39,162 nt of DNA. Source: Verrucomicrobiia bacterium (lineage in GTDB: Bacteria > Verrucomicrobiota > Verrucomicrobiia > Limisphaerales > JADLHS01). The stretch spans positions 1-39,162 of the forward strand of contig WYBW01000056.1 of NCBI GenBank assembly GCA_011525685.1, written 5' to 3'. Every line of letters starts with the position of its first letter. The stretch's first letter is position 1. Position numbers and translations under genes: made by a program. Positions 19,010 through 27,632 of this stretch are shown one piece after another. The notes beneath the pieces are model-generated. The model had not been told where the DNA came from. It saw only the letters and a program-made list of their open reading frames with translations, and searched no databases.

Positions 19010-22000
19010 TCAAGGCTGCGCCGGGGTGACGATACGATACCACCGCGCGCCTGAACCGGTGGCCGCCGGCACAGCCAGGATCACGGGGCCGGTCTCAGTT
19101 GGCGTGGGGGCCTGCAGGAGATTCTCCCAACTGCCGGCGAGCGTATCCGCGCGCGTTTGCAGGGTGTAAGTGCGGCCGGCGACGGCGCTGAAACGGATTT
19201 CGAGGGCGGCGGGATTGCCGGCGGAAACCGCGACGGCTTCAATGCGCAGGACGCTGTCCGGGTCGCGCGGGTTCGTGCCGGCGATGAATTCTTGTTCGTT
19301 GGTGTGGCCGTCCAGGTCGGGGTCAGCCTGCGGACCGCTGATCTCCGGGTTGAGCAGCTCGTGGGGGAGGAAATGCCGGCCCAACCAGGCCGCGTAACTT
19401 TCGCCGGTCACCTCCACTGTCACGTCCGCCGTCGTGGCCAGGGCACCATCGGTGGCAGTGAGCCGCACCACGTAATTGCCCGGCTGGCTGAATGTGGCCG
19501 TGGTGGACAGGGCGTTGGCGTCCGCAAGAGCGATGTCGCCCGGACCGCTGAATTTGGCCCAGCCGAACGTCAGTTGTCCGGGCGGGATCGGCAGCCCGTC
19601 GTCCGAAACCTGACCGCTGAGGAACGCCGGCGCGGCAAGGTCCACGGTCTGGTTGGTCCCGGCGCTCACCGCCGGCGCCGCATTCGGCGGATAACCCGAC
19701 CCGGTGAGGTACAGATTGAAACCCAGGTCTGAACTCGTTGCGTTGACCTGATGAATCCGCACGGCCAGGAGGTTGTTGCCCTCGAGGAGCAGTGCCGGGT
19801 CCACCGCCTGCTCATAAAAGGTCTGTTCGTCCGTCCCGCCCACCACGCTGCTTGCGAAGGTGCTGGCGGTGATGGCGCCTTCGGGCATGTTGCTGCGGAA
19901 CACCTCCACGCCATTGAGATAAACGATGCCGCCGTCATCCCGGGAAAGACCCACTTTCAGGTCGGTGAGCGACGCGGCGTTGGTGACGCTGAACGCGCGG
20001 CGAAACCAGGTGGTCACGTGCTTGTTGTTGGCGTTGGCGCCGAAACTCACGACGGTGGCCTCGCCGTCACCGCCATAGCCCAACCGGGCCGGCCCGCTTG
20101 GCCAGGCCGAGTCGTTGTAGGCCGCAGTGTTCCAGTTGGCCGGCAGGTCGCCGCCTTGATCGTAGTACTTCCAGACGGCGCCGGCGGGCACCAGCGTGAA
20201 GGGCAGCGTCGAACGCGTGACGGTGATGACCACTTCGCTGGCGGCGGAGAGCGCGCCGTCATCCGCGCTGAGGCGCAGGATGTAGGTGCCCACCCCCGGG
20301 ATGGCGACGGTCGTGCTCGTCGAGGTGGATGACCCAAACCAAACCGCGCCCGGCCCGCTGAGTTGCGCCCAGCTCGTCGTGAAGGCGGCGGGTGGGTCGG
20401 GCAGGCCATCATCCGTCACCGTGCCGTTTAACTGGACGATGAAGGGAAACGACGCAGCGTCGTGAGCTTGTGGTGAACCGGCGTTGACCTGGGGCGGACG
20501 ATTCCCGGTGTTGGGCAGGCCGGGTGAGGGGCCGCCGGGACTGGCCCGCCAGTTGGCCGGATCATTGCCGTAGGCGGTGGCCACGAGGCGTTCAAGCGAA
20601 TGGCCGCTGTTTGCCGCAACTTCCGGCCAGGGCGAGCGAACGCGGTAACGGACCTCGTCCACGACGATTTCCGGCACGATCGGCTGGCCGTCCTCGCCCA
20701 GGTCCGGGTTGTCGGGCCTCAGCAGTTGCAGGCGTTCACCATCGCTTTGGAGCACGCCGGCAAACGGACCGAAAATCTGCACTTCCGCCGGCACGCCGAA
20801 ACGGGTCCGAAACACCACCGGGTCGCCGGACACGATCAAGAGCAGTCCTCCCGGCGCCAACTCGACGCCCGGCGGGAACGAAAAGCCCAAACCGTTGACA
20901 CGCCAGGTCAGTTGCGGGAAGTCAGGATTGTAGAGCCGTACCAATCCATTGGACACATTCTTGAGTTCGACAAACCGGGCGTCGCCCGGCAAAGGTTGAC
21001 AGTGGATTTCGCTGATCACCACCGGCCCGACCTGCGGTCCGGAGTTGGTGGTGCCGAGCGTCAGGGCGCTTTGGGCGGGATAATGCGCCTCGCCCGTGCT
21101 GATGAGATGGCGGCCAAAGGAGACGCCGTTGGCGGCCGCGCCAAAAACAAAGCCGTGGCTGTAGCCGGTGAGATCGCCCGCCGCATCGCCCGAGTAGAGG
21201 TACACCTCCTCGCCGTGCGAACTGAGCGAGAAATTGGTCGGGGTGCCGGGCAGGGTGTTGAAGTCGTATTCGTCGAACACGAGGAAGCTGTGGGCGGGAA
21301 TGACGGCGGGCGCCGGGATGCGGAACTTCTTGGGCGTGGTGCGGCGGTCCGAGAGATACCAATGGCCGACGTCCACGGGAAAAGCATTGGGATTGTGCAG
21401 TTCGATGGCGTCCACCTGGGGCAGGTCCGTGTGGGTGAGCACCTCGTTGATGAAGATGGGCGGGATGTTGACCGGCGCGTCGTCACTGCCCGGCGAACCC
21501 CCGACCGCGCTGCTGGCCCGCCAGTTGGCGGCATCGTCGGGATCGGGGTTCAGATTGGGATTCACCGGCACGAGAGAAAAACCACCGCCGTCGGCGGAAA
21601 CCGGCCACGGCTCGACATCGGAATAACGGACCGAGAAGATGGTGGTGCCAACCGCATGGGAGAGAGTGACACGCTCGCCGGAGTTGGCGAGCTGCCCGGT
21701 GTAAACGCCATCGAACGGCACGCCGGGATAACGGGAGGCGAAGCCATCGGCATTGCTGACCAACACGACAAACGCGCCCGGGGCCAGTCGCGTGCCGATT
21801 GGGAACGTGTAACGGATGCCAGCGGTGAACTGCACGCCGCTCAGGTCGAGTTCCCCGTTGCCGACGTTCTTGAGTTCGATGAACTCAAGCTGCGTGCCGG
21901 TGAATCCTTCCGACGCGGTCGGGTTGTACATCAATTCCGTGATGAACAGATCGGTGAAGGTCTGGATGACCGTGAAGGCGGCGTGGTTGAGCGCGCTCCA

Positions 22001-25000
22001 AGTGGTGCCGCTCAACACGCGGGCCTTGACTTCGGTGGTTTCCGCCAGCGCGACCGGCCCGGTGTAAACGCGCGCCGCCGGCGAAACCGCGCCGCCGGTC
22101 AATCGCGGGTCGGATCCGTCCAGCGTGAAATAAATCGTGCCGGCGGGAGCGCTCATCGTGAGCGGAAATCCGTTGGTGATGGGGCCGCCGTGCTGGTTGA
22201 AGCTGGGGGCGGTGACGTTGGGATAGAGGCCGGCGGTGCGAAGCTGGTTCAGCACGACGGCGCTGCGTTGGGGGAGATAATTGTTGAGCACGTTGTTGAC
22301 GGCGTTGAGCCAGTCGGCCCGGGTGAACGGCGGCTCGCGTTTGGCGTCGCCCCAGCGGGCGGATTCGCCGACGACGGCGCGGTCAATCTGCGCGGTGCGG
22401 TTGGTGAAGAGGGTCCGCACGCGCAAGGGGGTGAGCAAACCCTGGTTGAAGAAGTGGCGATGGACGTGATCGGCGACGCGGAGGCGGAACTCGGCGTTGG
22501 CCTGGAGTCGCTGGAAGACCCACTGGGGATTGCTGTAAAGCACCGAGGAGTTGCCGGCGTTGAAGGGGCCAAGACGGTTTTGATTCAAGTCGAGCAACGT
22601 GTGTTCGGCGTCGTGGACGAAGAACCGGAAACCGTCGGTGCCGAGCCGGTCGCGCACGCCGTAAAAATTGTTGGGGCGGTCATTGCCGAGGAAGTTGGAG
22701 ATGGGCGCGTCGAGGTTGCCGCCATAGAAGATGACGAGCATGTAATCAATGAGATTGGGCACATCCACGAGGTTCTCGTTTGCCGGATTGCGCGTGCCGT
22801 CGGGGTTGTTGCCCTGGACGAACTGGTAGGCGGCATCGGAGGCGAAACCCGCCAGGCCAAGCTGGTAAAGCCGCGTCCATGCGTCGAGGTTGCCGTCGGT
22901 GGCGTTGATCGTGTATGGCCCGGCCTCAACCTTCACGACGTCGTAATCCTCGCGCCGGCCGCCGAAATAGGTTTCACCGTAGGAAGCCTCGGGTCGTTCG
23001 CAGGTGTTGAACAGCCCCCAGTATTGTCCGTTGATGTAAAGGTGATAGAACTCCCCGCGCTCGCCCTGATGGCCCATGGCCAGTTGCAGGTCGCGGTTGA
23101 CCTGGTCGCGCACGAAGATGCCACGACTGTCGCCCTGGAAGCTCCACGAGTAATTCTGGAACGTGCGCAGGTCCAGCTTGTCGAATGAATCCGTGCCATT
23201 GTCGCCAAAGAGCGGGTATTCGAGCTTGGCCGCGCCGTACTCGCTGCGGAAGAAGAAGCGGAACGCGTGCTTGGGATTGGCCGTGCTGCGGCTGAACCCG
23301 CCGCGGATGCGGATGCCGGCTGGCACTTGAAAACCCGGCGTGCCGTCCGGATGAATCAACTCCAGCGAACATGGCCGCTCCCAGTCGCGACCGTCCTGGC
23401 CGGGGTTGGCGTAAATGCCCGTGGCCGGATCGAACAGATCCATCAGGTCCATCACGATGGAGAAAGTGGGGATCGTCTTGAGATCATTCGTGATCGTGGC
23501 CGCGTAAAGCGGGTTGTTGACGACATTGGGGTCCATGCCGTAGTCCACGACGTTGGCTCCCCAACTCGTCGGCCAGCCCGGCGGAGCGGCGCCGGTGGGC
23601 GATTGTTGAATCACGTCGCTGACGAAGACATAGGTGTGCGTGACCGGCATGGAAGGCTCGTATTGATCCCGGAACGCCGCCGCGCGCACCGTGCGCGTGC
23701 CCGTGATGGCCAGCGGACCGGTATAGGTAAAACCGTTGGTCAGCGACGGAGGGGTTCCGTTGGTCGTGTAGCGGATGGTCGCCCCCGCCGTGGTGGTCGT
23801 CAGCTCCAGGTTGAACGGCGCGTCGTAGAAGCCGCGCTCGACATTGAACCGCGGCACACTCACGAAACCAGCCACGCCGTCGCCGTTGAGCGCGCCCGGT
23901 GTGGGTTGGGTGAAATAAACCTGGGTCAACGCGCTGACCTGATATTCGACCAGTTGCGGCAGGATGAGGAAGTTGCCATCAGCGGCGGACACATTCAGCC
24001 CGTGGACGGCAAGGAGGTTGTTGCCGGTCGCCAGCGAGGCAAGATGGTCGCTCACGTTGATCTCCTCATGCACCAGATTCAGGGCCGGGGGCCGGGCGTT
24101 GGTGGCCGCCGAGTTCCACTGGAGCGTCGCGGGCGCATGGCGCCGCGCGACTTCCTGGCCGTTCAAATAGGCCACGAACCCGTCGTTGTACTGCATCCGC
24201 AACGTGAGCGATTCCAGCGCGGCAGGGTTGTTGACCGTGAACGGCACGCGCAGGTAAGCGGAAGCGTTCACATTCTTCATTTGCGCTTCCAGGTCCGTGG
24301 CGATGCTGGGACGCAGGCTGCTGCCGCCACCGCCTGCCACCGGCACGGAGCGGACCGCCAGTCCGCCGTTGGCAGTGTCGCCGACGAGCCGGAAGTTGGT
24401 GGCGTCCCAAACCGAGCGGCTGCCGGGAGCGGCGAATAGTTCCAACCCCGCGCCTCCGCCTCGTTCGTAATAGACCAGCCGCAACGCGTACTCGCCGGCG
24501 GCCGGGGCGTCAAAGACGCCGAGCGTGTCAGCCGGACCGCGGGGGTCGGGGAAGGAGATCACAAAACTGTCGCCCACATTCAGCCGGAAACCATCGTCGC
24601 TATTGACGCCGAAGGTCCATGGGCCGGCGCTGGGAATCTGGACGGTGGCCGTCACTTCGACGACAAAGTCGTTCACATCCACGCCCATGGTCTGGCCGGG
24701 AAAGGAGTTGTTGTTGCCATAGCGGCCGTCGCTGCCGGTGCTGAAATAGTTGATCACCGAGGCGTTTTCGGTGGCGAGGCTGACTTGCTGGGAGGGATTG
24801 GCCAGCACGCCGTCGGCGGCCGCCAGATTGTTGACCAGGATGTTGGCCTTGTAATTCCGGACCGCGAAGCCGGCGATCTCGGTTTCATAACCGATGCCCG
24901 TCGGGCCGGCCTGCCACGTGGAATGATTGAAGCCCGGCTGAATCCAGGTGTTGCCCAACACGCCGCTGGCGGGCACGTGGACGCGCGCCTGGGCGCCCGC

Positions 25001-25492
25001 CGCGAGCCAGGTGTTGGTGGCGACGACCTGGCCCAGCCCGTAGGAGACGTCGCGAAATTGTTCCGGGAACTGTGGCGCGAACGCCGCCGCGACCGTTACG
25101 CCGTCGGGCATCACGAGGGCCAGATATTCGCCGTTGGCGCTCAGGCTGAAGTTGGAGTGCAACTCCGCACCGGCGACCGCGCGGTTCTTGCCGGAGGCGA
25201 ATACCAGAAGAAGGCCCTTCGCCGGCAGTGCGACGGCGGGCAACCGCCATTTGGTGAGTTGGGAAGCGTTGTCGGTCAGATACCAGCCATCCAGATTCAC
25301 CGTCGAGTTGCCGGTGTTGTACAGCTCGATCCAGTCGGAGTAGTCTCCGTCCACGTCAGCCAGTGTCCGGCCGTTGCTGGCCATGAATTCAGAAATGACC
25401 ACCTGGCCTGGGGAAACGAAGGAGGCGATGAGCAATCCCACCAACACGAAACCGGAAAGCCGCAGGAGGCGTCCGCGAACATATAACGTCAT
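19010..25492 (-). CDS. Giant secreted CotH-kinase / lamin-tail-domain protein
   Basis: 2160 residues from the start at 25492, which gives a proper signal peptide (MTLYVRGRLLRLSGFVLVGL and onwards). Approximate order: lamin-tail domain (VVISEFMASNGRT...DWIELYN), a PA14-like region (WTFGVNSDDGFRLNVGD), a chitobiase-type beta domain (IRYTTNGTPPSLTNG), a CotH region (FQVPAGIRIRGGFSRSTANPKHAFRFFFRSEYG ... HLYINGQYWGLFNTCERP), several more lamin-tail-like repeats, PKD-like repeats and a galactose-binding-like part. It ends in a domain with DPDLDGHTNEQEFIAGTNP, a calcium-type motif. CotH proteins are atypical kinases in spore coats. In Verrucomicrobiota such giant proteins are probably surface or matrix proteins; the role here is inferred only. 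Confidence 0.88.
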   Translation of the reverse strand: MTLYVRGRLLRLSGFVLVGLLIASFVSPGQVVISEFMASNGRTLADVDGDYSDWIELYNTGNSTVNLDGWYLTDNASQLTKWRLPAVALPAKGLLLVFASGKNRAVAGAELHSNFSLSANGEYLALVMPDGVTVAAAFAPQFPEQFRDVSYGLGQVVATNTWLAAGAQARVHVPASGVLGNTWIQPGFNHSTWQAGPTGIGYETEIAGFAVRNYKANILVNNLAAADGVLANPSQQVSLATENASVINYFSTGSDGRYGNNNSFPGQTMGVDVNDFVVEVTATVQIPSAGPWTFGVNSDDGFRLNVGDSFVISFPDPRGPADTLGVFDAPAAGEYALRLVYYERGGGAGLELFAAPGSRSVWDATNFRLVGDTANGGLAVRSVPVAGGGGSSLRPSIATDLEAQMKNVNASAYLRVPFTVNNPAALESLTLRMQYNDGFVAYLNGQEVARRHAPATLQWNSAATNARPPALNLVHEEINVSDHLASLATGNNLLAVHGLNVSAADGNFLILPQLVEYQVSALTQVYFTQPTPGALNGDGVAGFVSVPRFNVERGFYDAPFNLELTTTTAGATIRYTTNGTPPSLTNGFTYTGPLAITGTRTVRAAAFRDQYEPSMPVTHTYVFVSDVIQQSPTGAAPPGWPTSWGANVVDYGMDPNVVNNPLYAATITNDLKTIPTFSIVMDLMDLFDPATGIYANPGQDGRDWERPCSLELIHPDGTPGFQVPAGIRIRGGFSRSTANPKHAFRFFFRSEYGAAKLEYPLFGDNGTDSFDKLDLRTFQNYSWSFQGDSRGIFVRDQVNRDLQLAMGHQGERGEFYHLYINGQYWGLFNTCERPEASYGETYFGGRREDYDVVKVEAGPYTINATDGNLDAWTRLYQLGLAGFASDAAYQFVQGNNPDGTRNPANENLVDVPNLIDYMLVIFYGGNLDAPISNFLGNDRPNNFYGVRDRLGTDGFRFFVHDAEHTLLDLNQNRLGPFNAGNSSVLYSNPQWVFQRLQANAEFRLRVADHVHRHFFNQGLLTPLRVRTLFTNRTAQIDRAVVGESARWGDAKREPPFTRADWLNAVNNVLNNYLPQRSAVVLNQLRTAGLYPNVTAPSFNQHGGPITNGFPLTMSAPAGTIYFTLDGSDPRLTGGAVSPAARVYTGPVALAETTEVKARVLSGTTWSALNHAAFTVIQTFTDLFITELMYNPTASEGFTGTQLEFIELKNVGNGELDLSGVQFTAGIRYTFPIGTRLAPGAFVVLVSNADGFASRYPGVPFDGVYTGQLANSGERVTLSHAVGTTIFSVRYSDVEPWPVSADGGGFSLVPVNPNLNPDPDDAANWRASSAVGGSPGSDDAPVNIPPIFINEVLTHTDLPQVDAIELHNPNAFPVDVGHWYLSDRRTTPKKFRIPAPAVIPAHSFLVFDEYDFNTLPGTPTNFSLSSHGEEVYLYSGDAAGDLTGYSHGFVFGAAANGVSFGRHLISTGEAHYPAQSALTLGTTNSGPQVGPVVISEIHCQPLPGDARFVELKNVSNGLVRLYNPDFPQLTWRVNGLGFSFPPGVELAPGGLLLIVSGDPVVFRTRFGVPAEVQIFGPFAGVLQSDGERLQLLRPDNPDLGEDGQPIVPEIVVDEVRYRVRSPWPEVAANSGHSLERLVATAYGNDPANWRASPGGPSPGLPNTGNRPPQVNAGSPQAHDAASFPFIVQLNGTVTDDGLPDPPAAFTTSWAQLSGPGAVWFGSSTSTSTTVAIPGVGTYILRLSADDGALSAASEVVITVTRSTLPFTLVPAGAVWKYYDQGGDLPANWNTAAYNDSAWPSGPARLGYGGDGEATVVSFGANANNKHVTTWFRRAFSVTNAASLTDLKVGLSRDDGGIVYLNGVEVFRSNMPEGAITASTFASSVVGGTDEQTFYEQAVDPALLLEGNNLLAVRIHQVNATSSDLGFNLYLTGSGYPPNAAPAVSAGTNQTVDLAAPAFLSGQVSDDGLPIPPGQLTFGWAKFSGPGDIALADANALSTTATFSQPGNYVVRLTATDGALATTADVTVEVTGESYAAWLGRHFLPHELLNPEISGPQADPDLDGHTNEQEFIAGTNPRDPDSVLRIEAVAVSAGNPAALEIRFSAVAGRTYTLQTRADTLAGSWENLLQAPTPTETGPVILAVPAATGSGARWYRIVTPAQP

Positions 25493-25884
25493 GCGGCTCA
25501 ATATACACGGCACGGCGGACGTGGCAAACCCCCCGAAACCGGTGCCAAGCGGGTCGGTCAACCGATTTGGCCTGCTCCCCTCCTGCCTGACGCGGCGGAG
25601 AATCATCTCGTTTTCTGGCGGGGTGAGTGTTGGGAGAAGCGGATCAATTCCTCAAGTGCGCGATCCCGTTGTTTGCGAACCACGATTTGCATCAAGCGAT
25701 TCGGATATTTGGAATCAAGATTTGCCACCCCCGCGAAGTATAAGTGGACTGTAACCACGCCCCTGTGATAAACGTCTTCCACGTTCGATGAGATACTGCA
25801 TGAACATATCAGCCACGATTTGGCCGACCATGTCGGTCGCGAAAGCGACACGTCATAGTCGGTTGAACCCCGGCTGTGCGTTTA
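25493..25884. other. Intergenic region upstream of the giant protein gene, no confident gene
   Basis: A short minus-strand reading (about 25603-25851) contains YFAGVANLDSKYPNRLMQIVVRKQRDRALEELI, which could be a remnant of a coding sequence. It has no recognisable family or clear start. It must also contain the promoter of the giant gene. Confidence 0.3.
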
Positions 25885-26012
25885 GCCTTGGGCTATCCAG
25901 GTCGTATCGTGGGCAACGCCCCGAAGCAGGCTTGGATAATCCGGAGGTGAGCAGGTAACGAATCGAGCCACGATCTTTCCACCCTGCTTACCTCGTGTAG
26001 GCAGGGTTTTTT
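25885..26012 (+). ncRNA. Candidate small structured RNA ending in an intrinsic terminator
   Basis: Several self-complementary segments are visible: TATCCA/TGGATA, ATCGTGG/CCACGAT and the small hairpin GGGC-AAC-GCCC. They are followed directly by a strong terminator. No open reading frame fits. It does not match SRP RNA (no GGTCAGG...GGAAGG...AGCAGCC), tmRNA or a riboswitch I can name. The 5' end is a guess. Confidence 0.35.
25982..26012 (+). terminator. Rho-independent terminator
   Basis: CCCTGCTTAC pairs with GTAGGCAGGG, allowing T:G, and is followed by six T residues. Confidence 0.8.
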
Positions 26013-26157
26013 GTTTCCCTGAAACGGATGGTGAATGACGGCAACGAAAGGTGAACAGTCTGTGAACGATAACCAAGCGACGTCTCGATGATGTCAGCCG
26101 TAGCAAAACTAAGAATGGCGCAGGAGAGCCGAGGCTTTCCACCGGTGGGGTCTGCCC

Positions 26158-26231
26158 ATCGCTCGCCCTGTGGAGTAGGGGTGACGACGCTGCCCGCGAG
26201 GCTGCGGGGCATTACTCCACGGGGCGAGCGA
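26158..26231. repeat. Inverted repeat with nearly 20-bp arms
   Basis: TCGCTCGCCC then TGTGGAGTA is mirrored by TACTCCACG then GGGCGAGCGA about 35 nt later. It lies in the otherwise gene-free stretch 26013-26418 upstream of the tRNA block. Confidence 0.7.
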
Positions 26232-26379
26232 AGACGCGCGCCGGGATGGTTTGAAACGCTTTTACATTTTAAGGGCTTCGGAGGAGGTGTGCCCCCAAAC
26301 ACCGAAACAGCCGCCGTGAATCCGCGGGCTGGGATCGAGTAGATCGCCAGGAGGTGTTTGTTCTTTGTTGAAATGGCAT

Positions 26380-26410
26380 GGGCCGGGAGCAGCGATGCTT
26401 CCGGCCCTTT
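26380..26410 (+). terminator. GC-rich hairpin with short T-run just upstream of the first tRNA
   Basis: GGGCCGGGAGC / GCTTCCGGCCC with a 6-nt loop, then TTT. It could be a terminator for upstream transcription or a processing hairpin for the tRNA precursor. Confidence 0.45.
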
Positions 26411-26418
26411 CAATTTCC

Positions 26419-26493
26419 GCGGTTGTGATTTAACAGCCAGAATACCTCCCCGCCACGGAGGATGTCCGGGTGCGATTCCCGGCAACCGCACCA
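26419..26493 (+). tRNA. tRNA-Gly (anticodon GCC), non-canonical
   Basis: The acceptor GCGGTTG/CAACCGC is perfect, A73 and encoded CCA follow. The anticodon stem is CCTCC/GGAGG with loop CCGCCAC. The T-stem is CCGGG/CCCGG with loop TGCGATT, so position 55 is G. The D-arm region (ATTTAACAGCCAGAAT) forms no normal stem and has no GG. Position 33 is C instead of U. Confidence 0.85.
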
Positions 26494-26494
26494 T

Positions 26495-26605
26495 CCTTCG
26501 CTCTAAGCCAACGTCGGTTTGGCGGGTCAGAGGGGAAGGATGCCCTCCATAGCCTTGTGCGAAGGAGGGACACATTCATGGCTTAGAGCTACGGATGGCG
26601 GGCCA
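26495..26605 (+). repeat. tRNA-tail hairpin element, copy 1
   Basis: Begins one base after the CCA of tRNA-Gly. The outer helix pairs CCATCC with GGATGG and GCTCTAAGCC with GGCTTAGAGC. The compensatory change TAAG/TTAG, against TGAG/CTCA in other copies, supports pairing. The central part keeps the CCTCCATAGCC...GCGAAGGAGG hairpin and the end is GGCGGGCCA. Confidence 0.8.
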
Positions 26606-26613
26606 ATTTCCAC

Positions 26614-26687
26614 AGGCCGCGCGCCAGCTCGCGCAGCAGAGTCTCCAAAACTCAGCCCGCTCGGGGCAGCACCGAGGCGGCCTGCCA
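26614..26687 (+). tRNA. tRNA-Trp (anticodon CCA), non-canonical
   Basis: Acceptor AGGCCGC/GCGGCCT, G73 as expected for Trp, and encoded CCA. The anticodon arm is GAGT-CTCCAAA-ACTC with U33. The T-arm is CTCGG-GGCAGCA-CCGAG, a highly unusual T-loop. The D-arm is poorly formed. Confidence 0.8.
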
Positions 26688-26694
26688 TTTTCAC

Positions 26695-26766
26695 GGGGTC
26701 GTGGCAGACAAGTAATGCACCTGCCCTGCAAGCAGGTTGATGAGGGCGCGATACCCTCCGACTCCA
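26695..26766 (+). tRNA. tRNA-Ala (anticodon TGC), non-canonical
   Basis: Acceptor GGGGTCG/CGACTCC contains the G3:U70 wobble, the alanyl-tRNA synthetase identity element. A73 is present, CCA is not encoded. Anticodon arm CCTGC-CCTGCAA-GCAGG has C33. T-arm GAGGG-CGCGATA-CCCTC. The D-stem is only GCA/TGC. It starts 7 nt after the Trp gene. Confidence 0.82.
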
Positions 26767-26866
26767 GTCTTTTGCGGCGAGGATTGAGGATGGTTGATTG
26801 AGGATGGCCAGAACTGCCACTGCTATCTTCTATCCTCCATTTTCCATCTTCGTCCCAATTCAGAAC

Positions 26867-26939
26867 TGCGGGGAGAATGAGATTCAGGCGAGCCTCATAA
26901 GCTCTGCCTCTGTGGGCGCAACTCCCACCCCCGCTACCA
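26867..26939 (+). tRNA. tRNA-Met (anticodon CAT), non-canonical, 1:72 mismatched
   Basis: Positions 2-7 GCGGGG pair with CCCCGC, while 1 and 72 are U and U and do not pair. This recalls the unpaired 1:72 of bacterial initiator tRNA. A73 and CCA are encoded. Anticodon arm GAGC-CTCATAA-GCTC lacks the three G:C pairs of a true initiator. T-arm GTGGG-CGCAACT-CCCAC. Confidence 0.78.
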
Positions 26940-26940
26940 T

Positions 26941-27050
26941 CCTTCGCTCTGAGCCGACGCGCAGTCGGATCAGAGTGAAGGATGTCCTCCATAGCCTCGT
27001 GCGAAGGAGGACGTGCGTGCTTCCGGCTCAGAGCTTGTGATGGCAGGCCA
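26941..27050 (+). repeat. tRNA-tail hairpin element, copy 2
   Basis: Starts one base after the CCA of tRNA-Met and ends GGCAGGCCA. The outer helix is GCTCTGAGCCG/CGGCTCAGAGC plus CCATC/GATGG. The inner hairpin is CCGAC-GCGCA-GTCGG. Confidence 0.8.
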
Positions 27051-27059
27051 AGGCTTTCT

Positions 27060-27135
27060 GGATCCGTAGCTCAATCAGCGGAGCAACCCGTTGTCTGCGG
27101 GAAGGCTGTGAGTGCAAGTCTCACCGGGAGCGCCA
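27060..27135 (+). tRNA. tRNA-Asp (anticodon GTC), non-canonical, acceptor mismatches
   Basis: A good D-stem GCTC/GAGC, but loop AATCAGCG lacks GG. Anticodon arm CCCG-(TTGTCTG)-CGGG. T-arm GTGAG-TGCAAGT-CTCAC. G73 fits Asp; CCA is encoded. Acceptor GGATCCG against CGGGAGC is mismatched at pairs 2:71 and 3:70. Confidence 0.75.
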
Positions 27136-27230
27136 TTTTCCAAATCTCACCGCGACGCCGTGTCCCAAGGTTTTCGGCGGCGCGTTTCTCCACTCCGGCG
27201 TTCTAGTCAACCGCTCGGAGTCAATTTTAT

Positions 27231-27306
27231 CGGAGCGTAGCTCAGTCTTTAGAGCGCCCGGCTTGGGACCGGGAGGCCGCAGGTGGAAATCCTGCCGTTC
27301 CGACCA
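27231..27306 (+). tRNA. tRNA-Pro (anticodon TGG), non-canonical
   Basis: Acceptor CGGAGCG/CGTTCCG with the C1:G72 pair typical of Pro, A73, encoded CCA. D-stem GCTC/GAGC with loop AGTCTTTA. Anticodon arm CCCGG-CTTGGGA-CCGGG with G37. T-arm GCAGG-TGGAAAT-CCTGC, so 55 and 56 are both G. Confidence 0.88.
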
Positions 27307-27315
27307 TTTCACAGT

Positions 27316-27455
27316 GCTGCCGTGGCCGAACACATCAGGCATCCGTCTTCTAAGCGGACTTCATGCAGGTGGGACTGCGGTTCGCGACAGCGAACATCGT
27401 TGCATGGGGCATCTAACCAGCAGGACTCGGGAAGTCCATCCTGCCGGCAGCGCCA
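27316..27455 (+). tRNA. tRNA-Arg (anticodon TCT) interrupted in the T-loop
   Basis: Acceptor GCTGCCG/CGGCAGC is perfect; G73; encoded CCA. D-stem GCC/GGC. Anticodon arm TCCGT-CTTCTAA-GCGGA. The T-stem GCAGG (27365-27369) pairs with CCTGC (27440-27444), but 70 nt lie between instead of 7. Removing 27375-27437 leaves the 7-nt loop TGGGAAT, of the type seen in neighbouring tRNAs. The primary gene is 140 nt. Confidence 0.8.
27375..27437 (+). other. 63-nt intervening sequence in tRNA-Arg(TCT)
   Basis: Begins CTGC and ends AAGTCC. It aligns without gaps to 38908-38970 in tRNA-Ser(GCT), 49 of 63 identical. The first CTGC can pair with GCAG at intron positions 46-49. The last 15 nt form the hairpin GGACT-CGGGA-AGTCC, so both ends are brought together. 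An internal hairpin TTCGC-GACA-GCGAA lies near its 5' side. Confidence 0.72.
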
Positions 27456-27456
27456 T

Positions 27457-27531
27457 TGCCAGGTGGTGTCAAAGTAGCACGGCGGCCTGTTAAGCCGTTC
27501 GGTGTTGGTGCGAGTCCAACCCTGGCAGCCA
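27457..27531 (+). tRNA. tRNA-Asn (anticodon GTT), non-canonical
   Basis: Acceptor TGCCAGG/CCTGGCA with U1:A72 and G73 as in Asn tRNAs, encoded CCA. Anticodon arm GCGGC-CTGTTAA-GCCGT. T-arm GTTGG-TGCGAGT-CCAAC. D-stem GTG/CAC. It starts 1 nt after the Arg gene. Confidence 0.87.
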
Positions 27532-27535
27532 TTTT

Positions 27536-27627
27536 CAGGGTGTAATGTCAGCAGCAGACGGCCTGGTTTGGAACCAGGAGGGTGCTTGCGCACGGCCACC
27601 AAGGTGCAACTCCTGCCACCCTGACCA
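27536..27627 (+). tRNA. tRNA with anticodon TGG (Pro-type) but with a long variable arm
   Basis: Acceptor CAGGGTG/CACCCTG, A73, encoded CCA. Anticodon arm CCTGG-TTTGGAA-CCAGG gives UGG (Pro). Position 37 is A, not the G usual for Pro. The region after the anticodon stem holds a hairpin GTGC-TTGC-GCAC, a class II variable arm otherwise found in Leu, Ser and Tyr. T-loop TGCAACT with a partly mismatched stem. A Ser(GGA) reading would need a shifted anticodon stem and is less likely. Confidence 0.6.
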
Positions 27628-27632
27628 TTCTT

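Noticed and set aside
20600..24439. Long plus-strand frames opposite the giant CotH gene (862 and 390 residues)
   Set aside because: Composition is Arg/Gly/Val-rich without motifs, and the minus strand carries clear lamin-tail and CotH domains over the same range.
25885..26012. SRP RNA or tmRNA
   Set aside because: The conserved apical motif of SRP RNA and the tRNA-like ends of tmRNA are missing.
27375..27437. Group I intron or small self-cleaving ribozyme in tRNA-Arg
   Set aside because: At 63 nt it is far too short for a group I intron, and I see no hammerhead, twister or HDV core. Self-cleavage by an unknown fold cannot be excluded.
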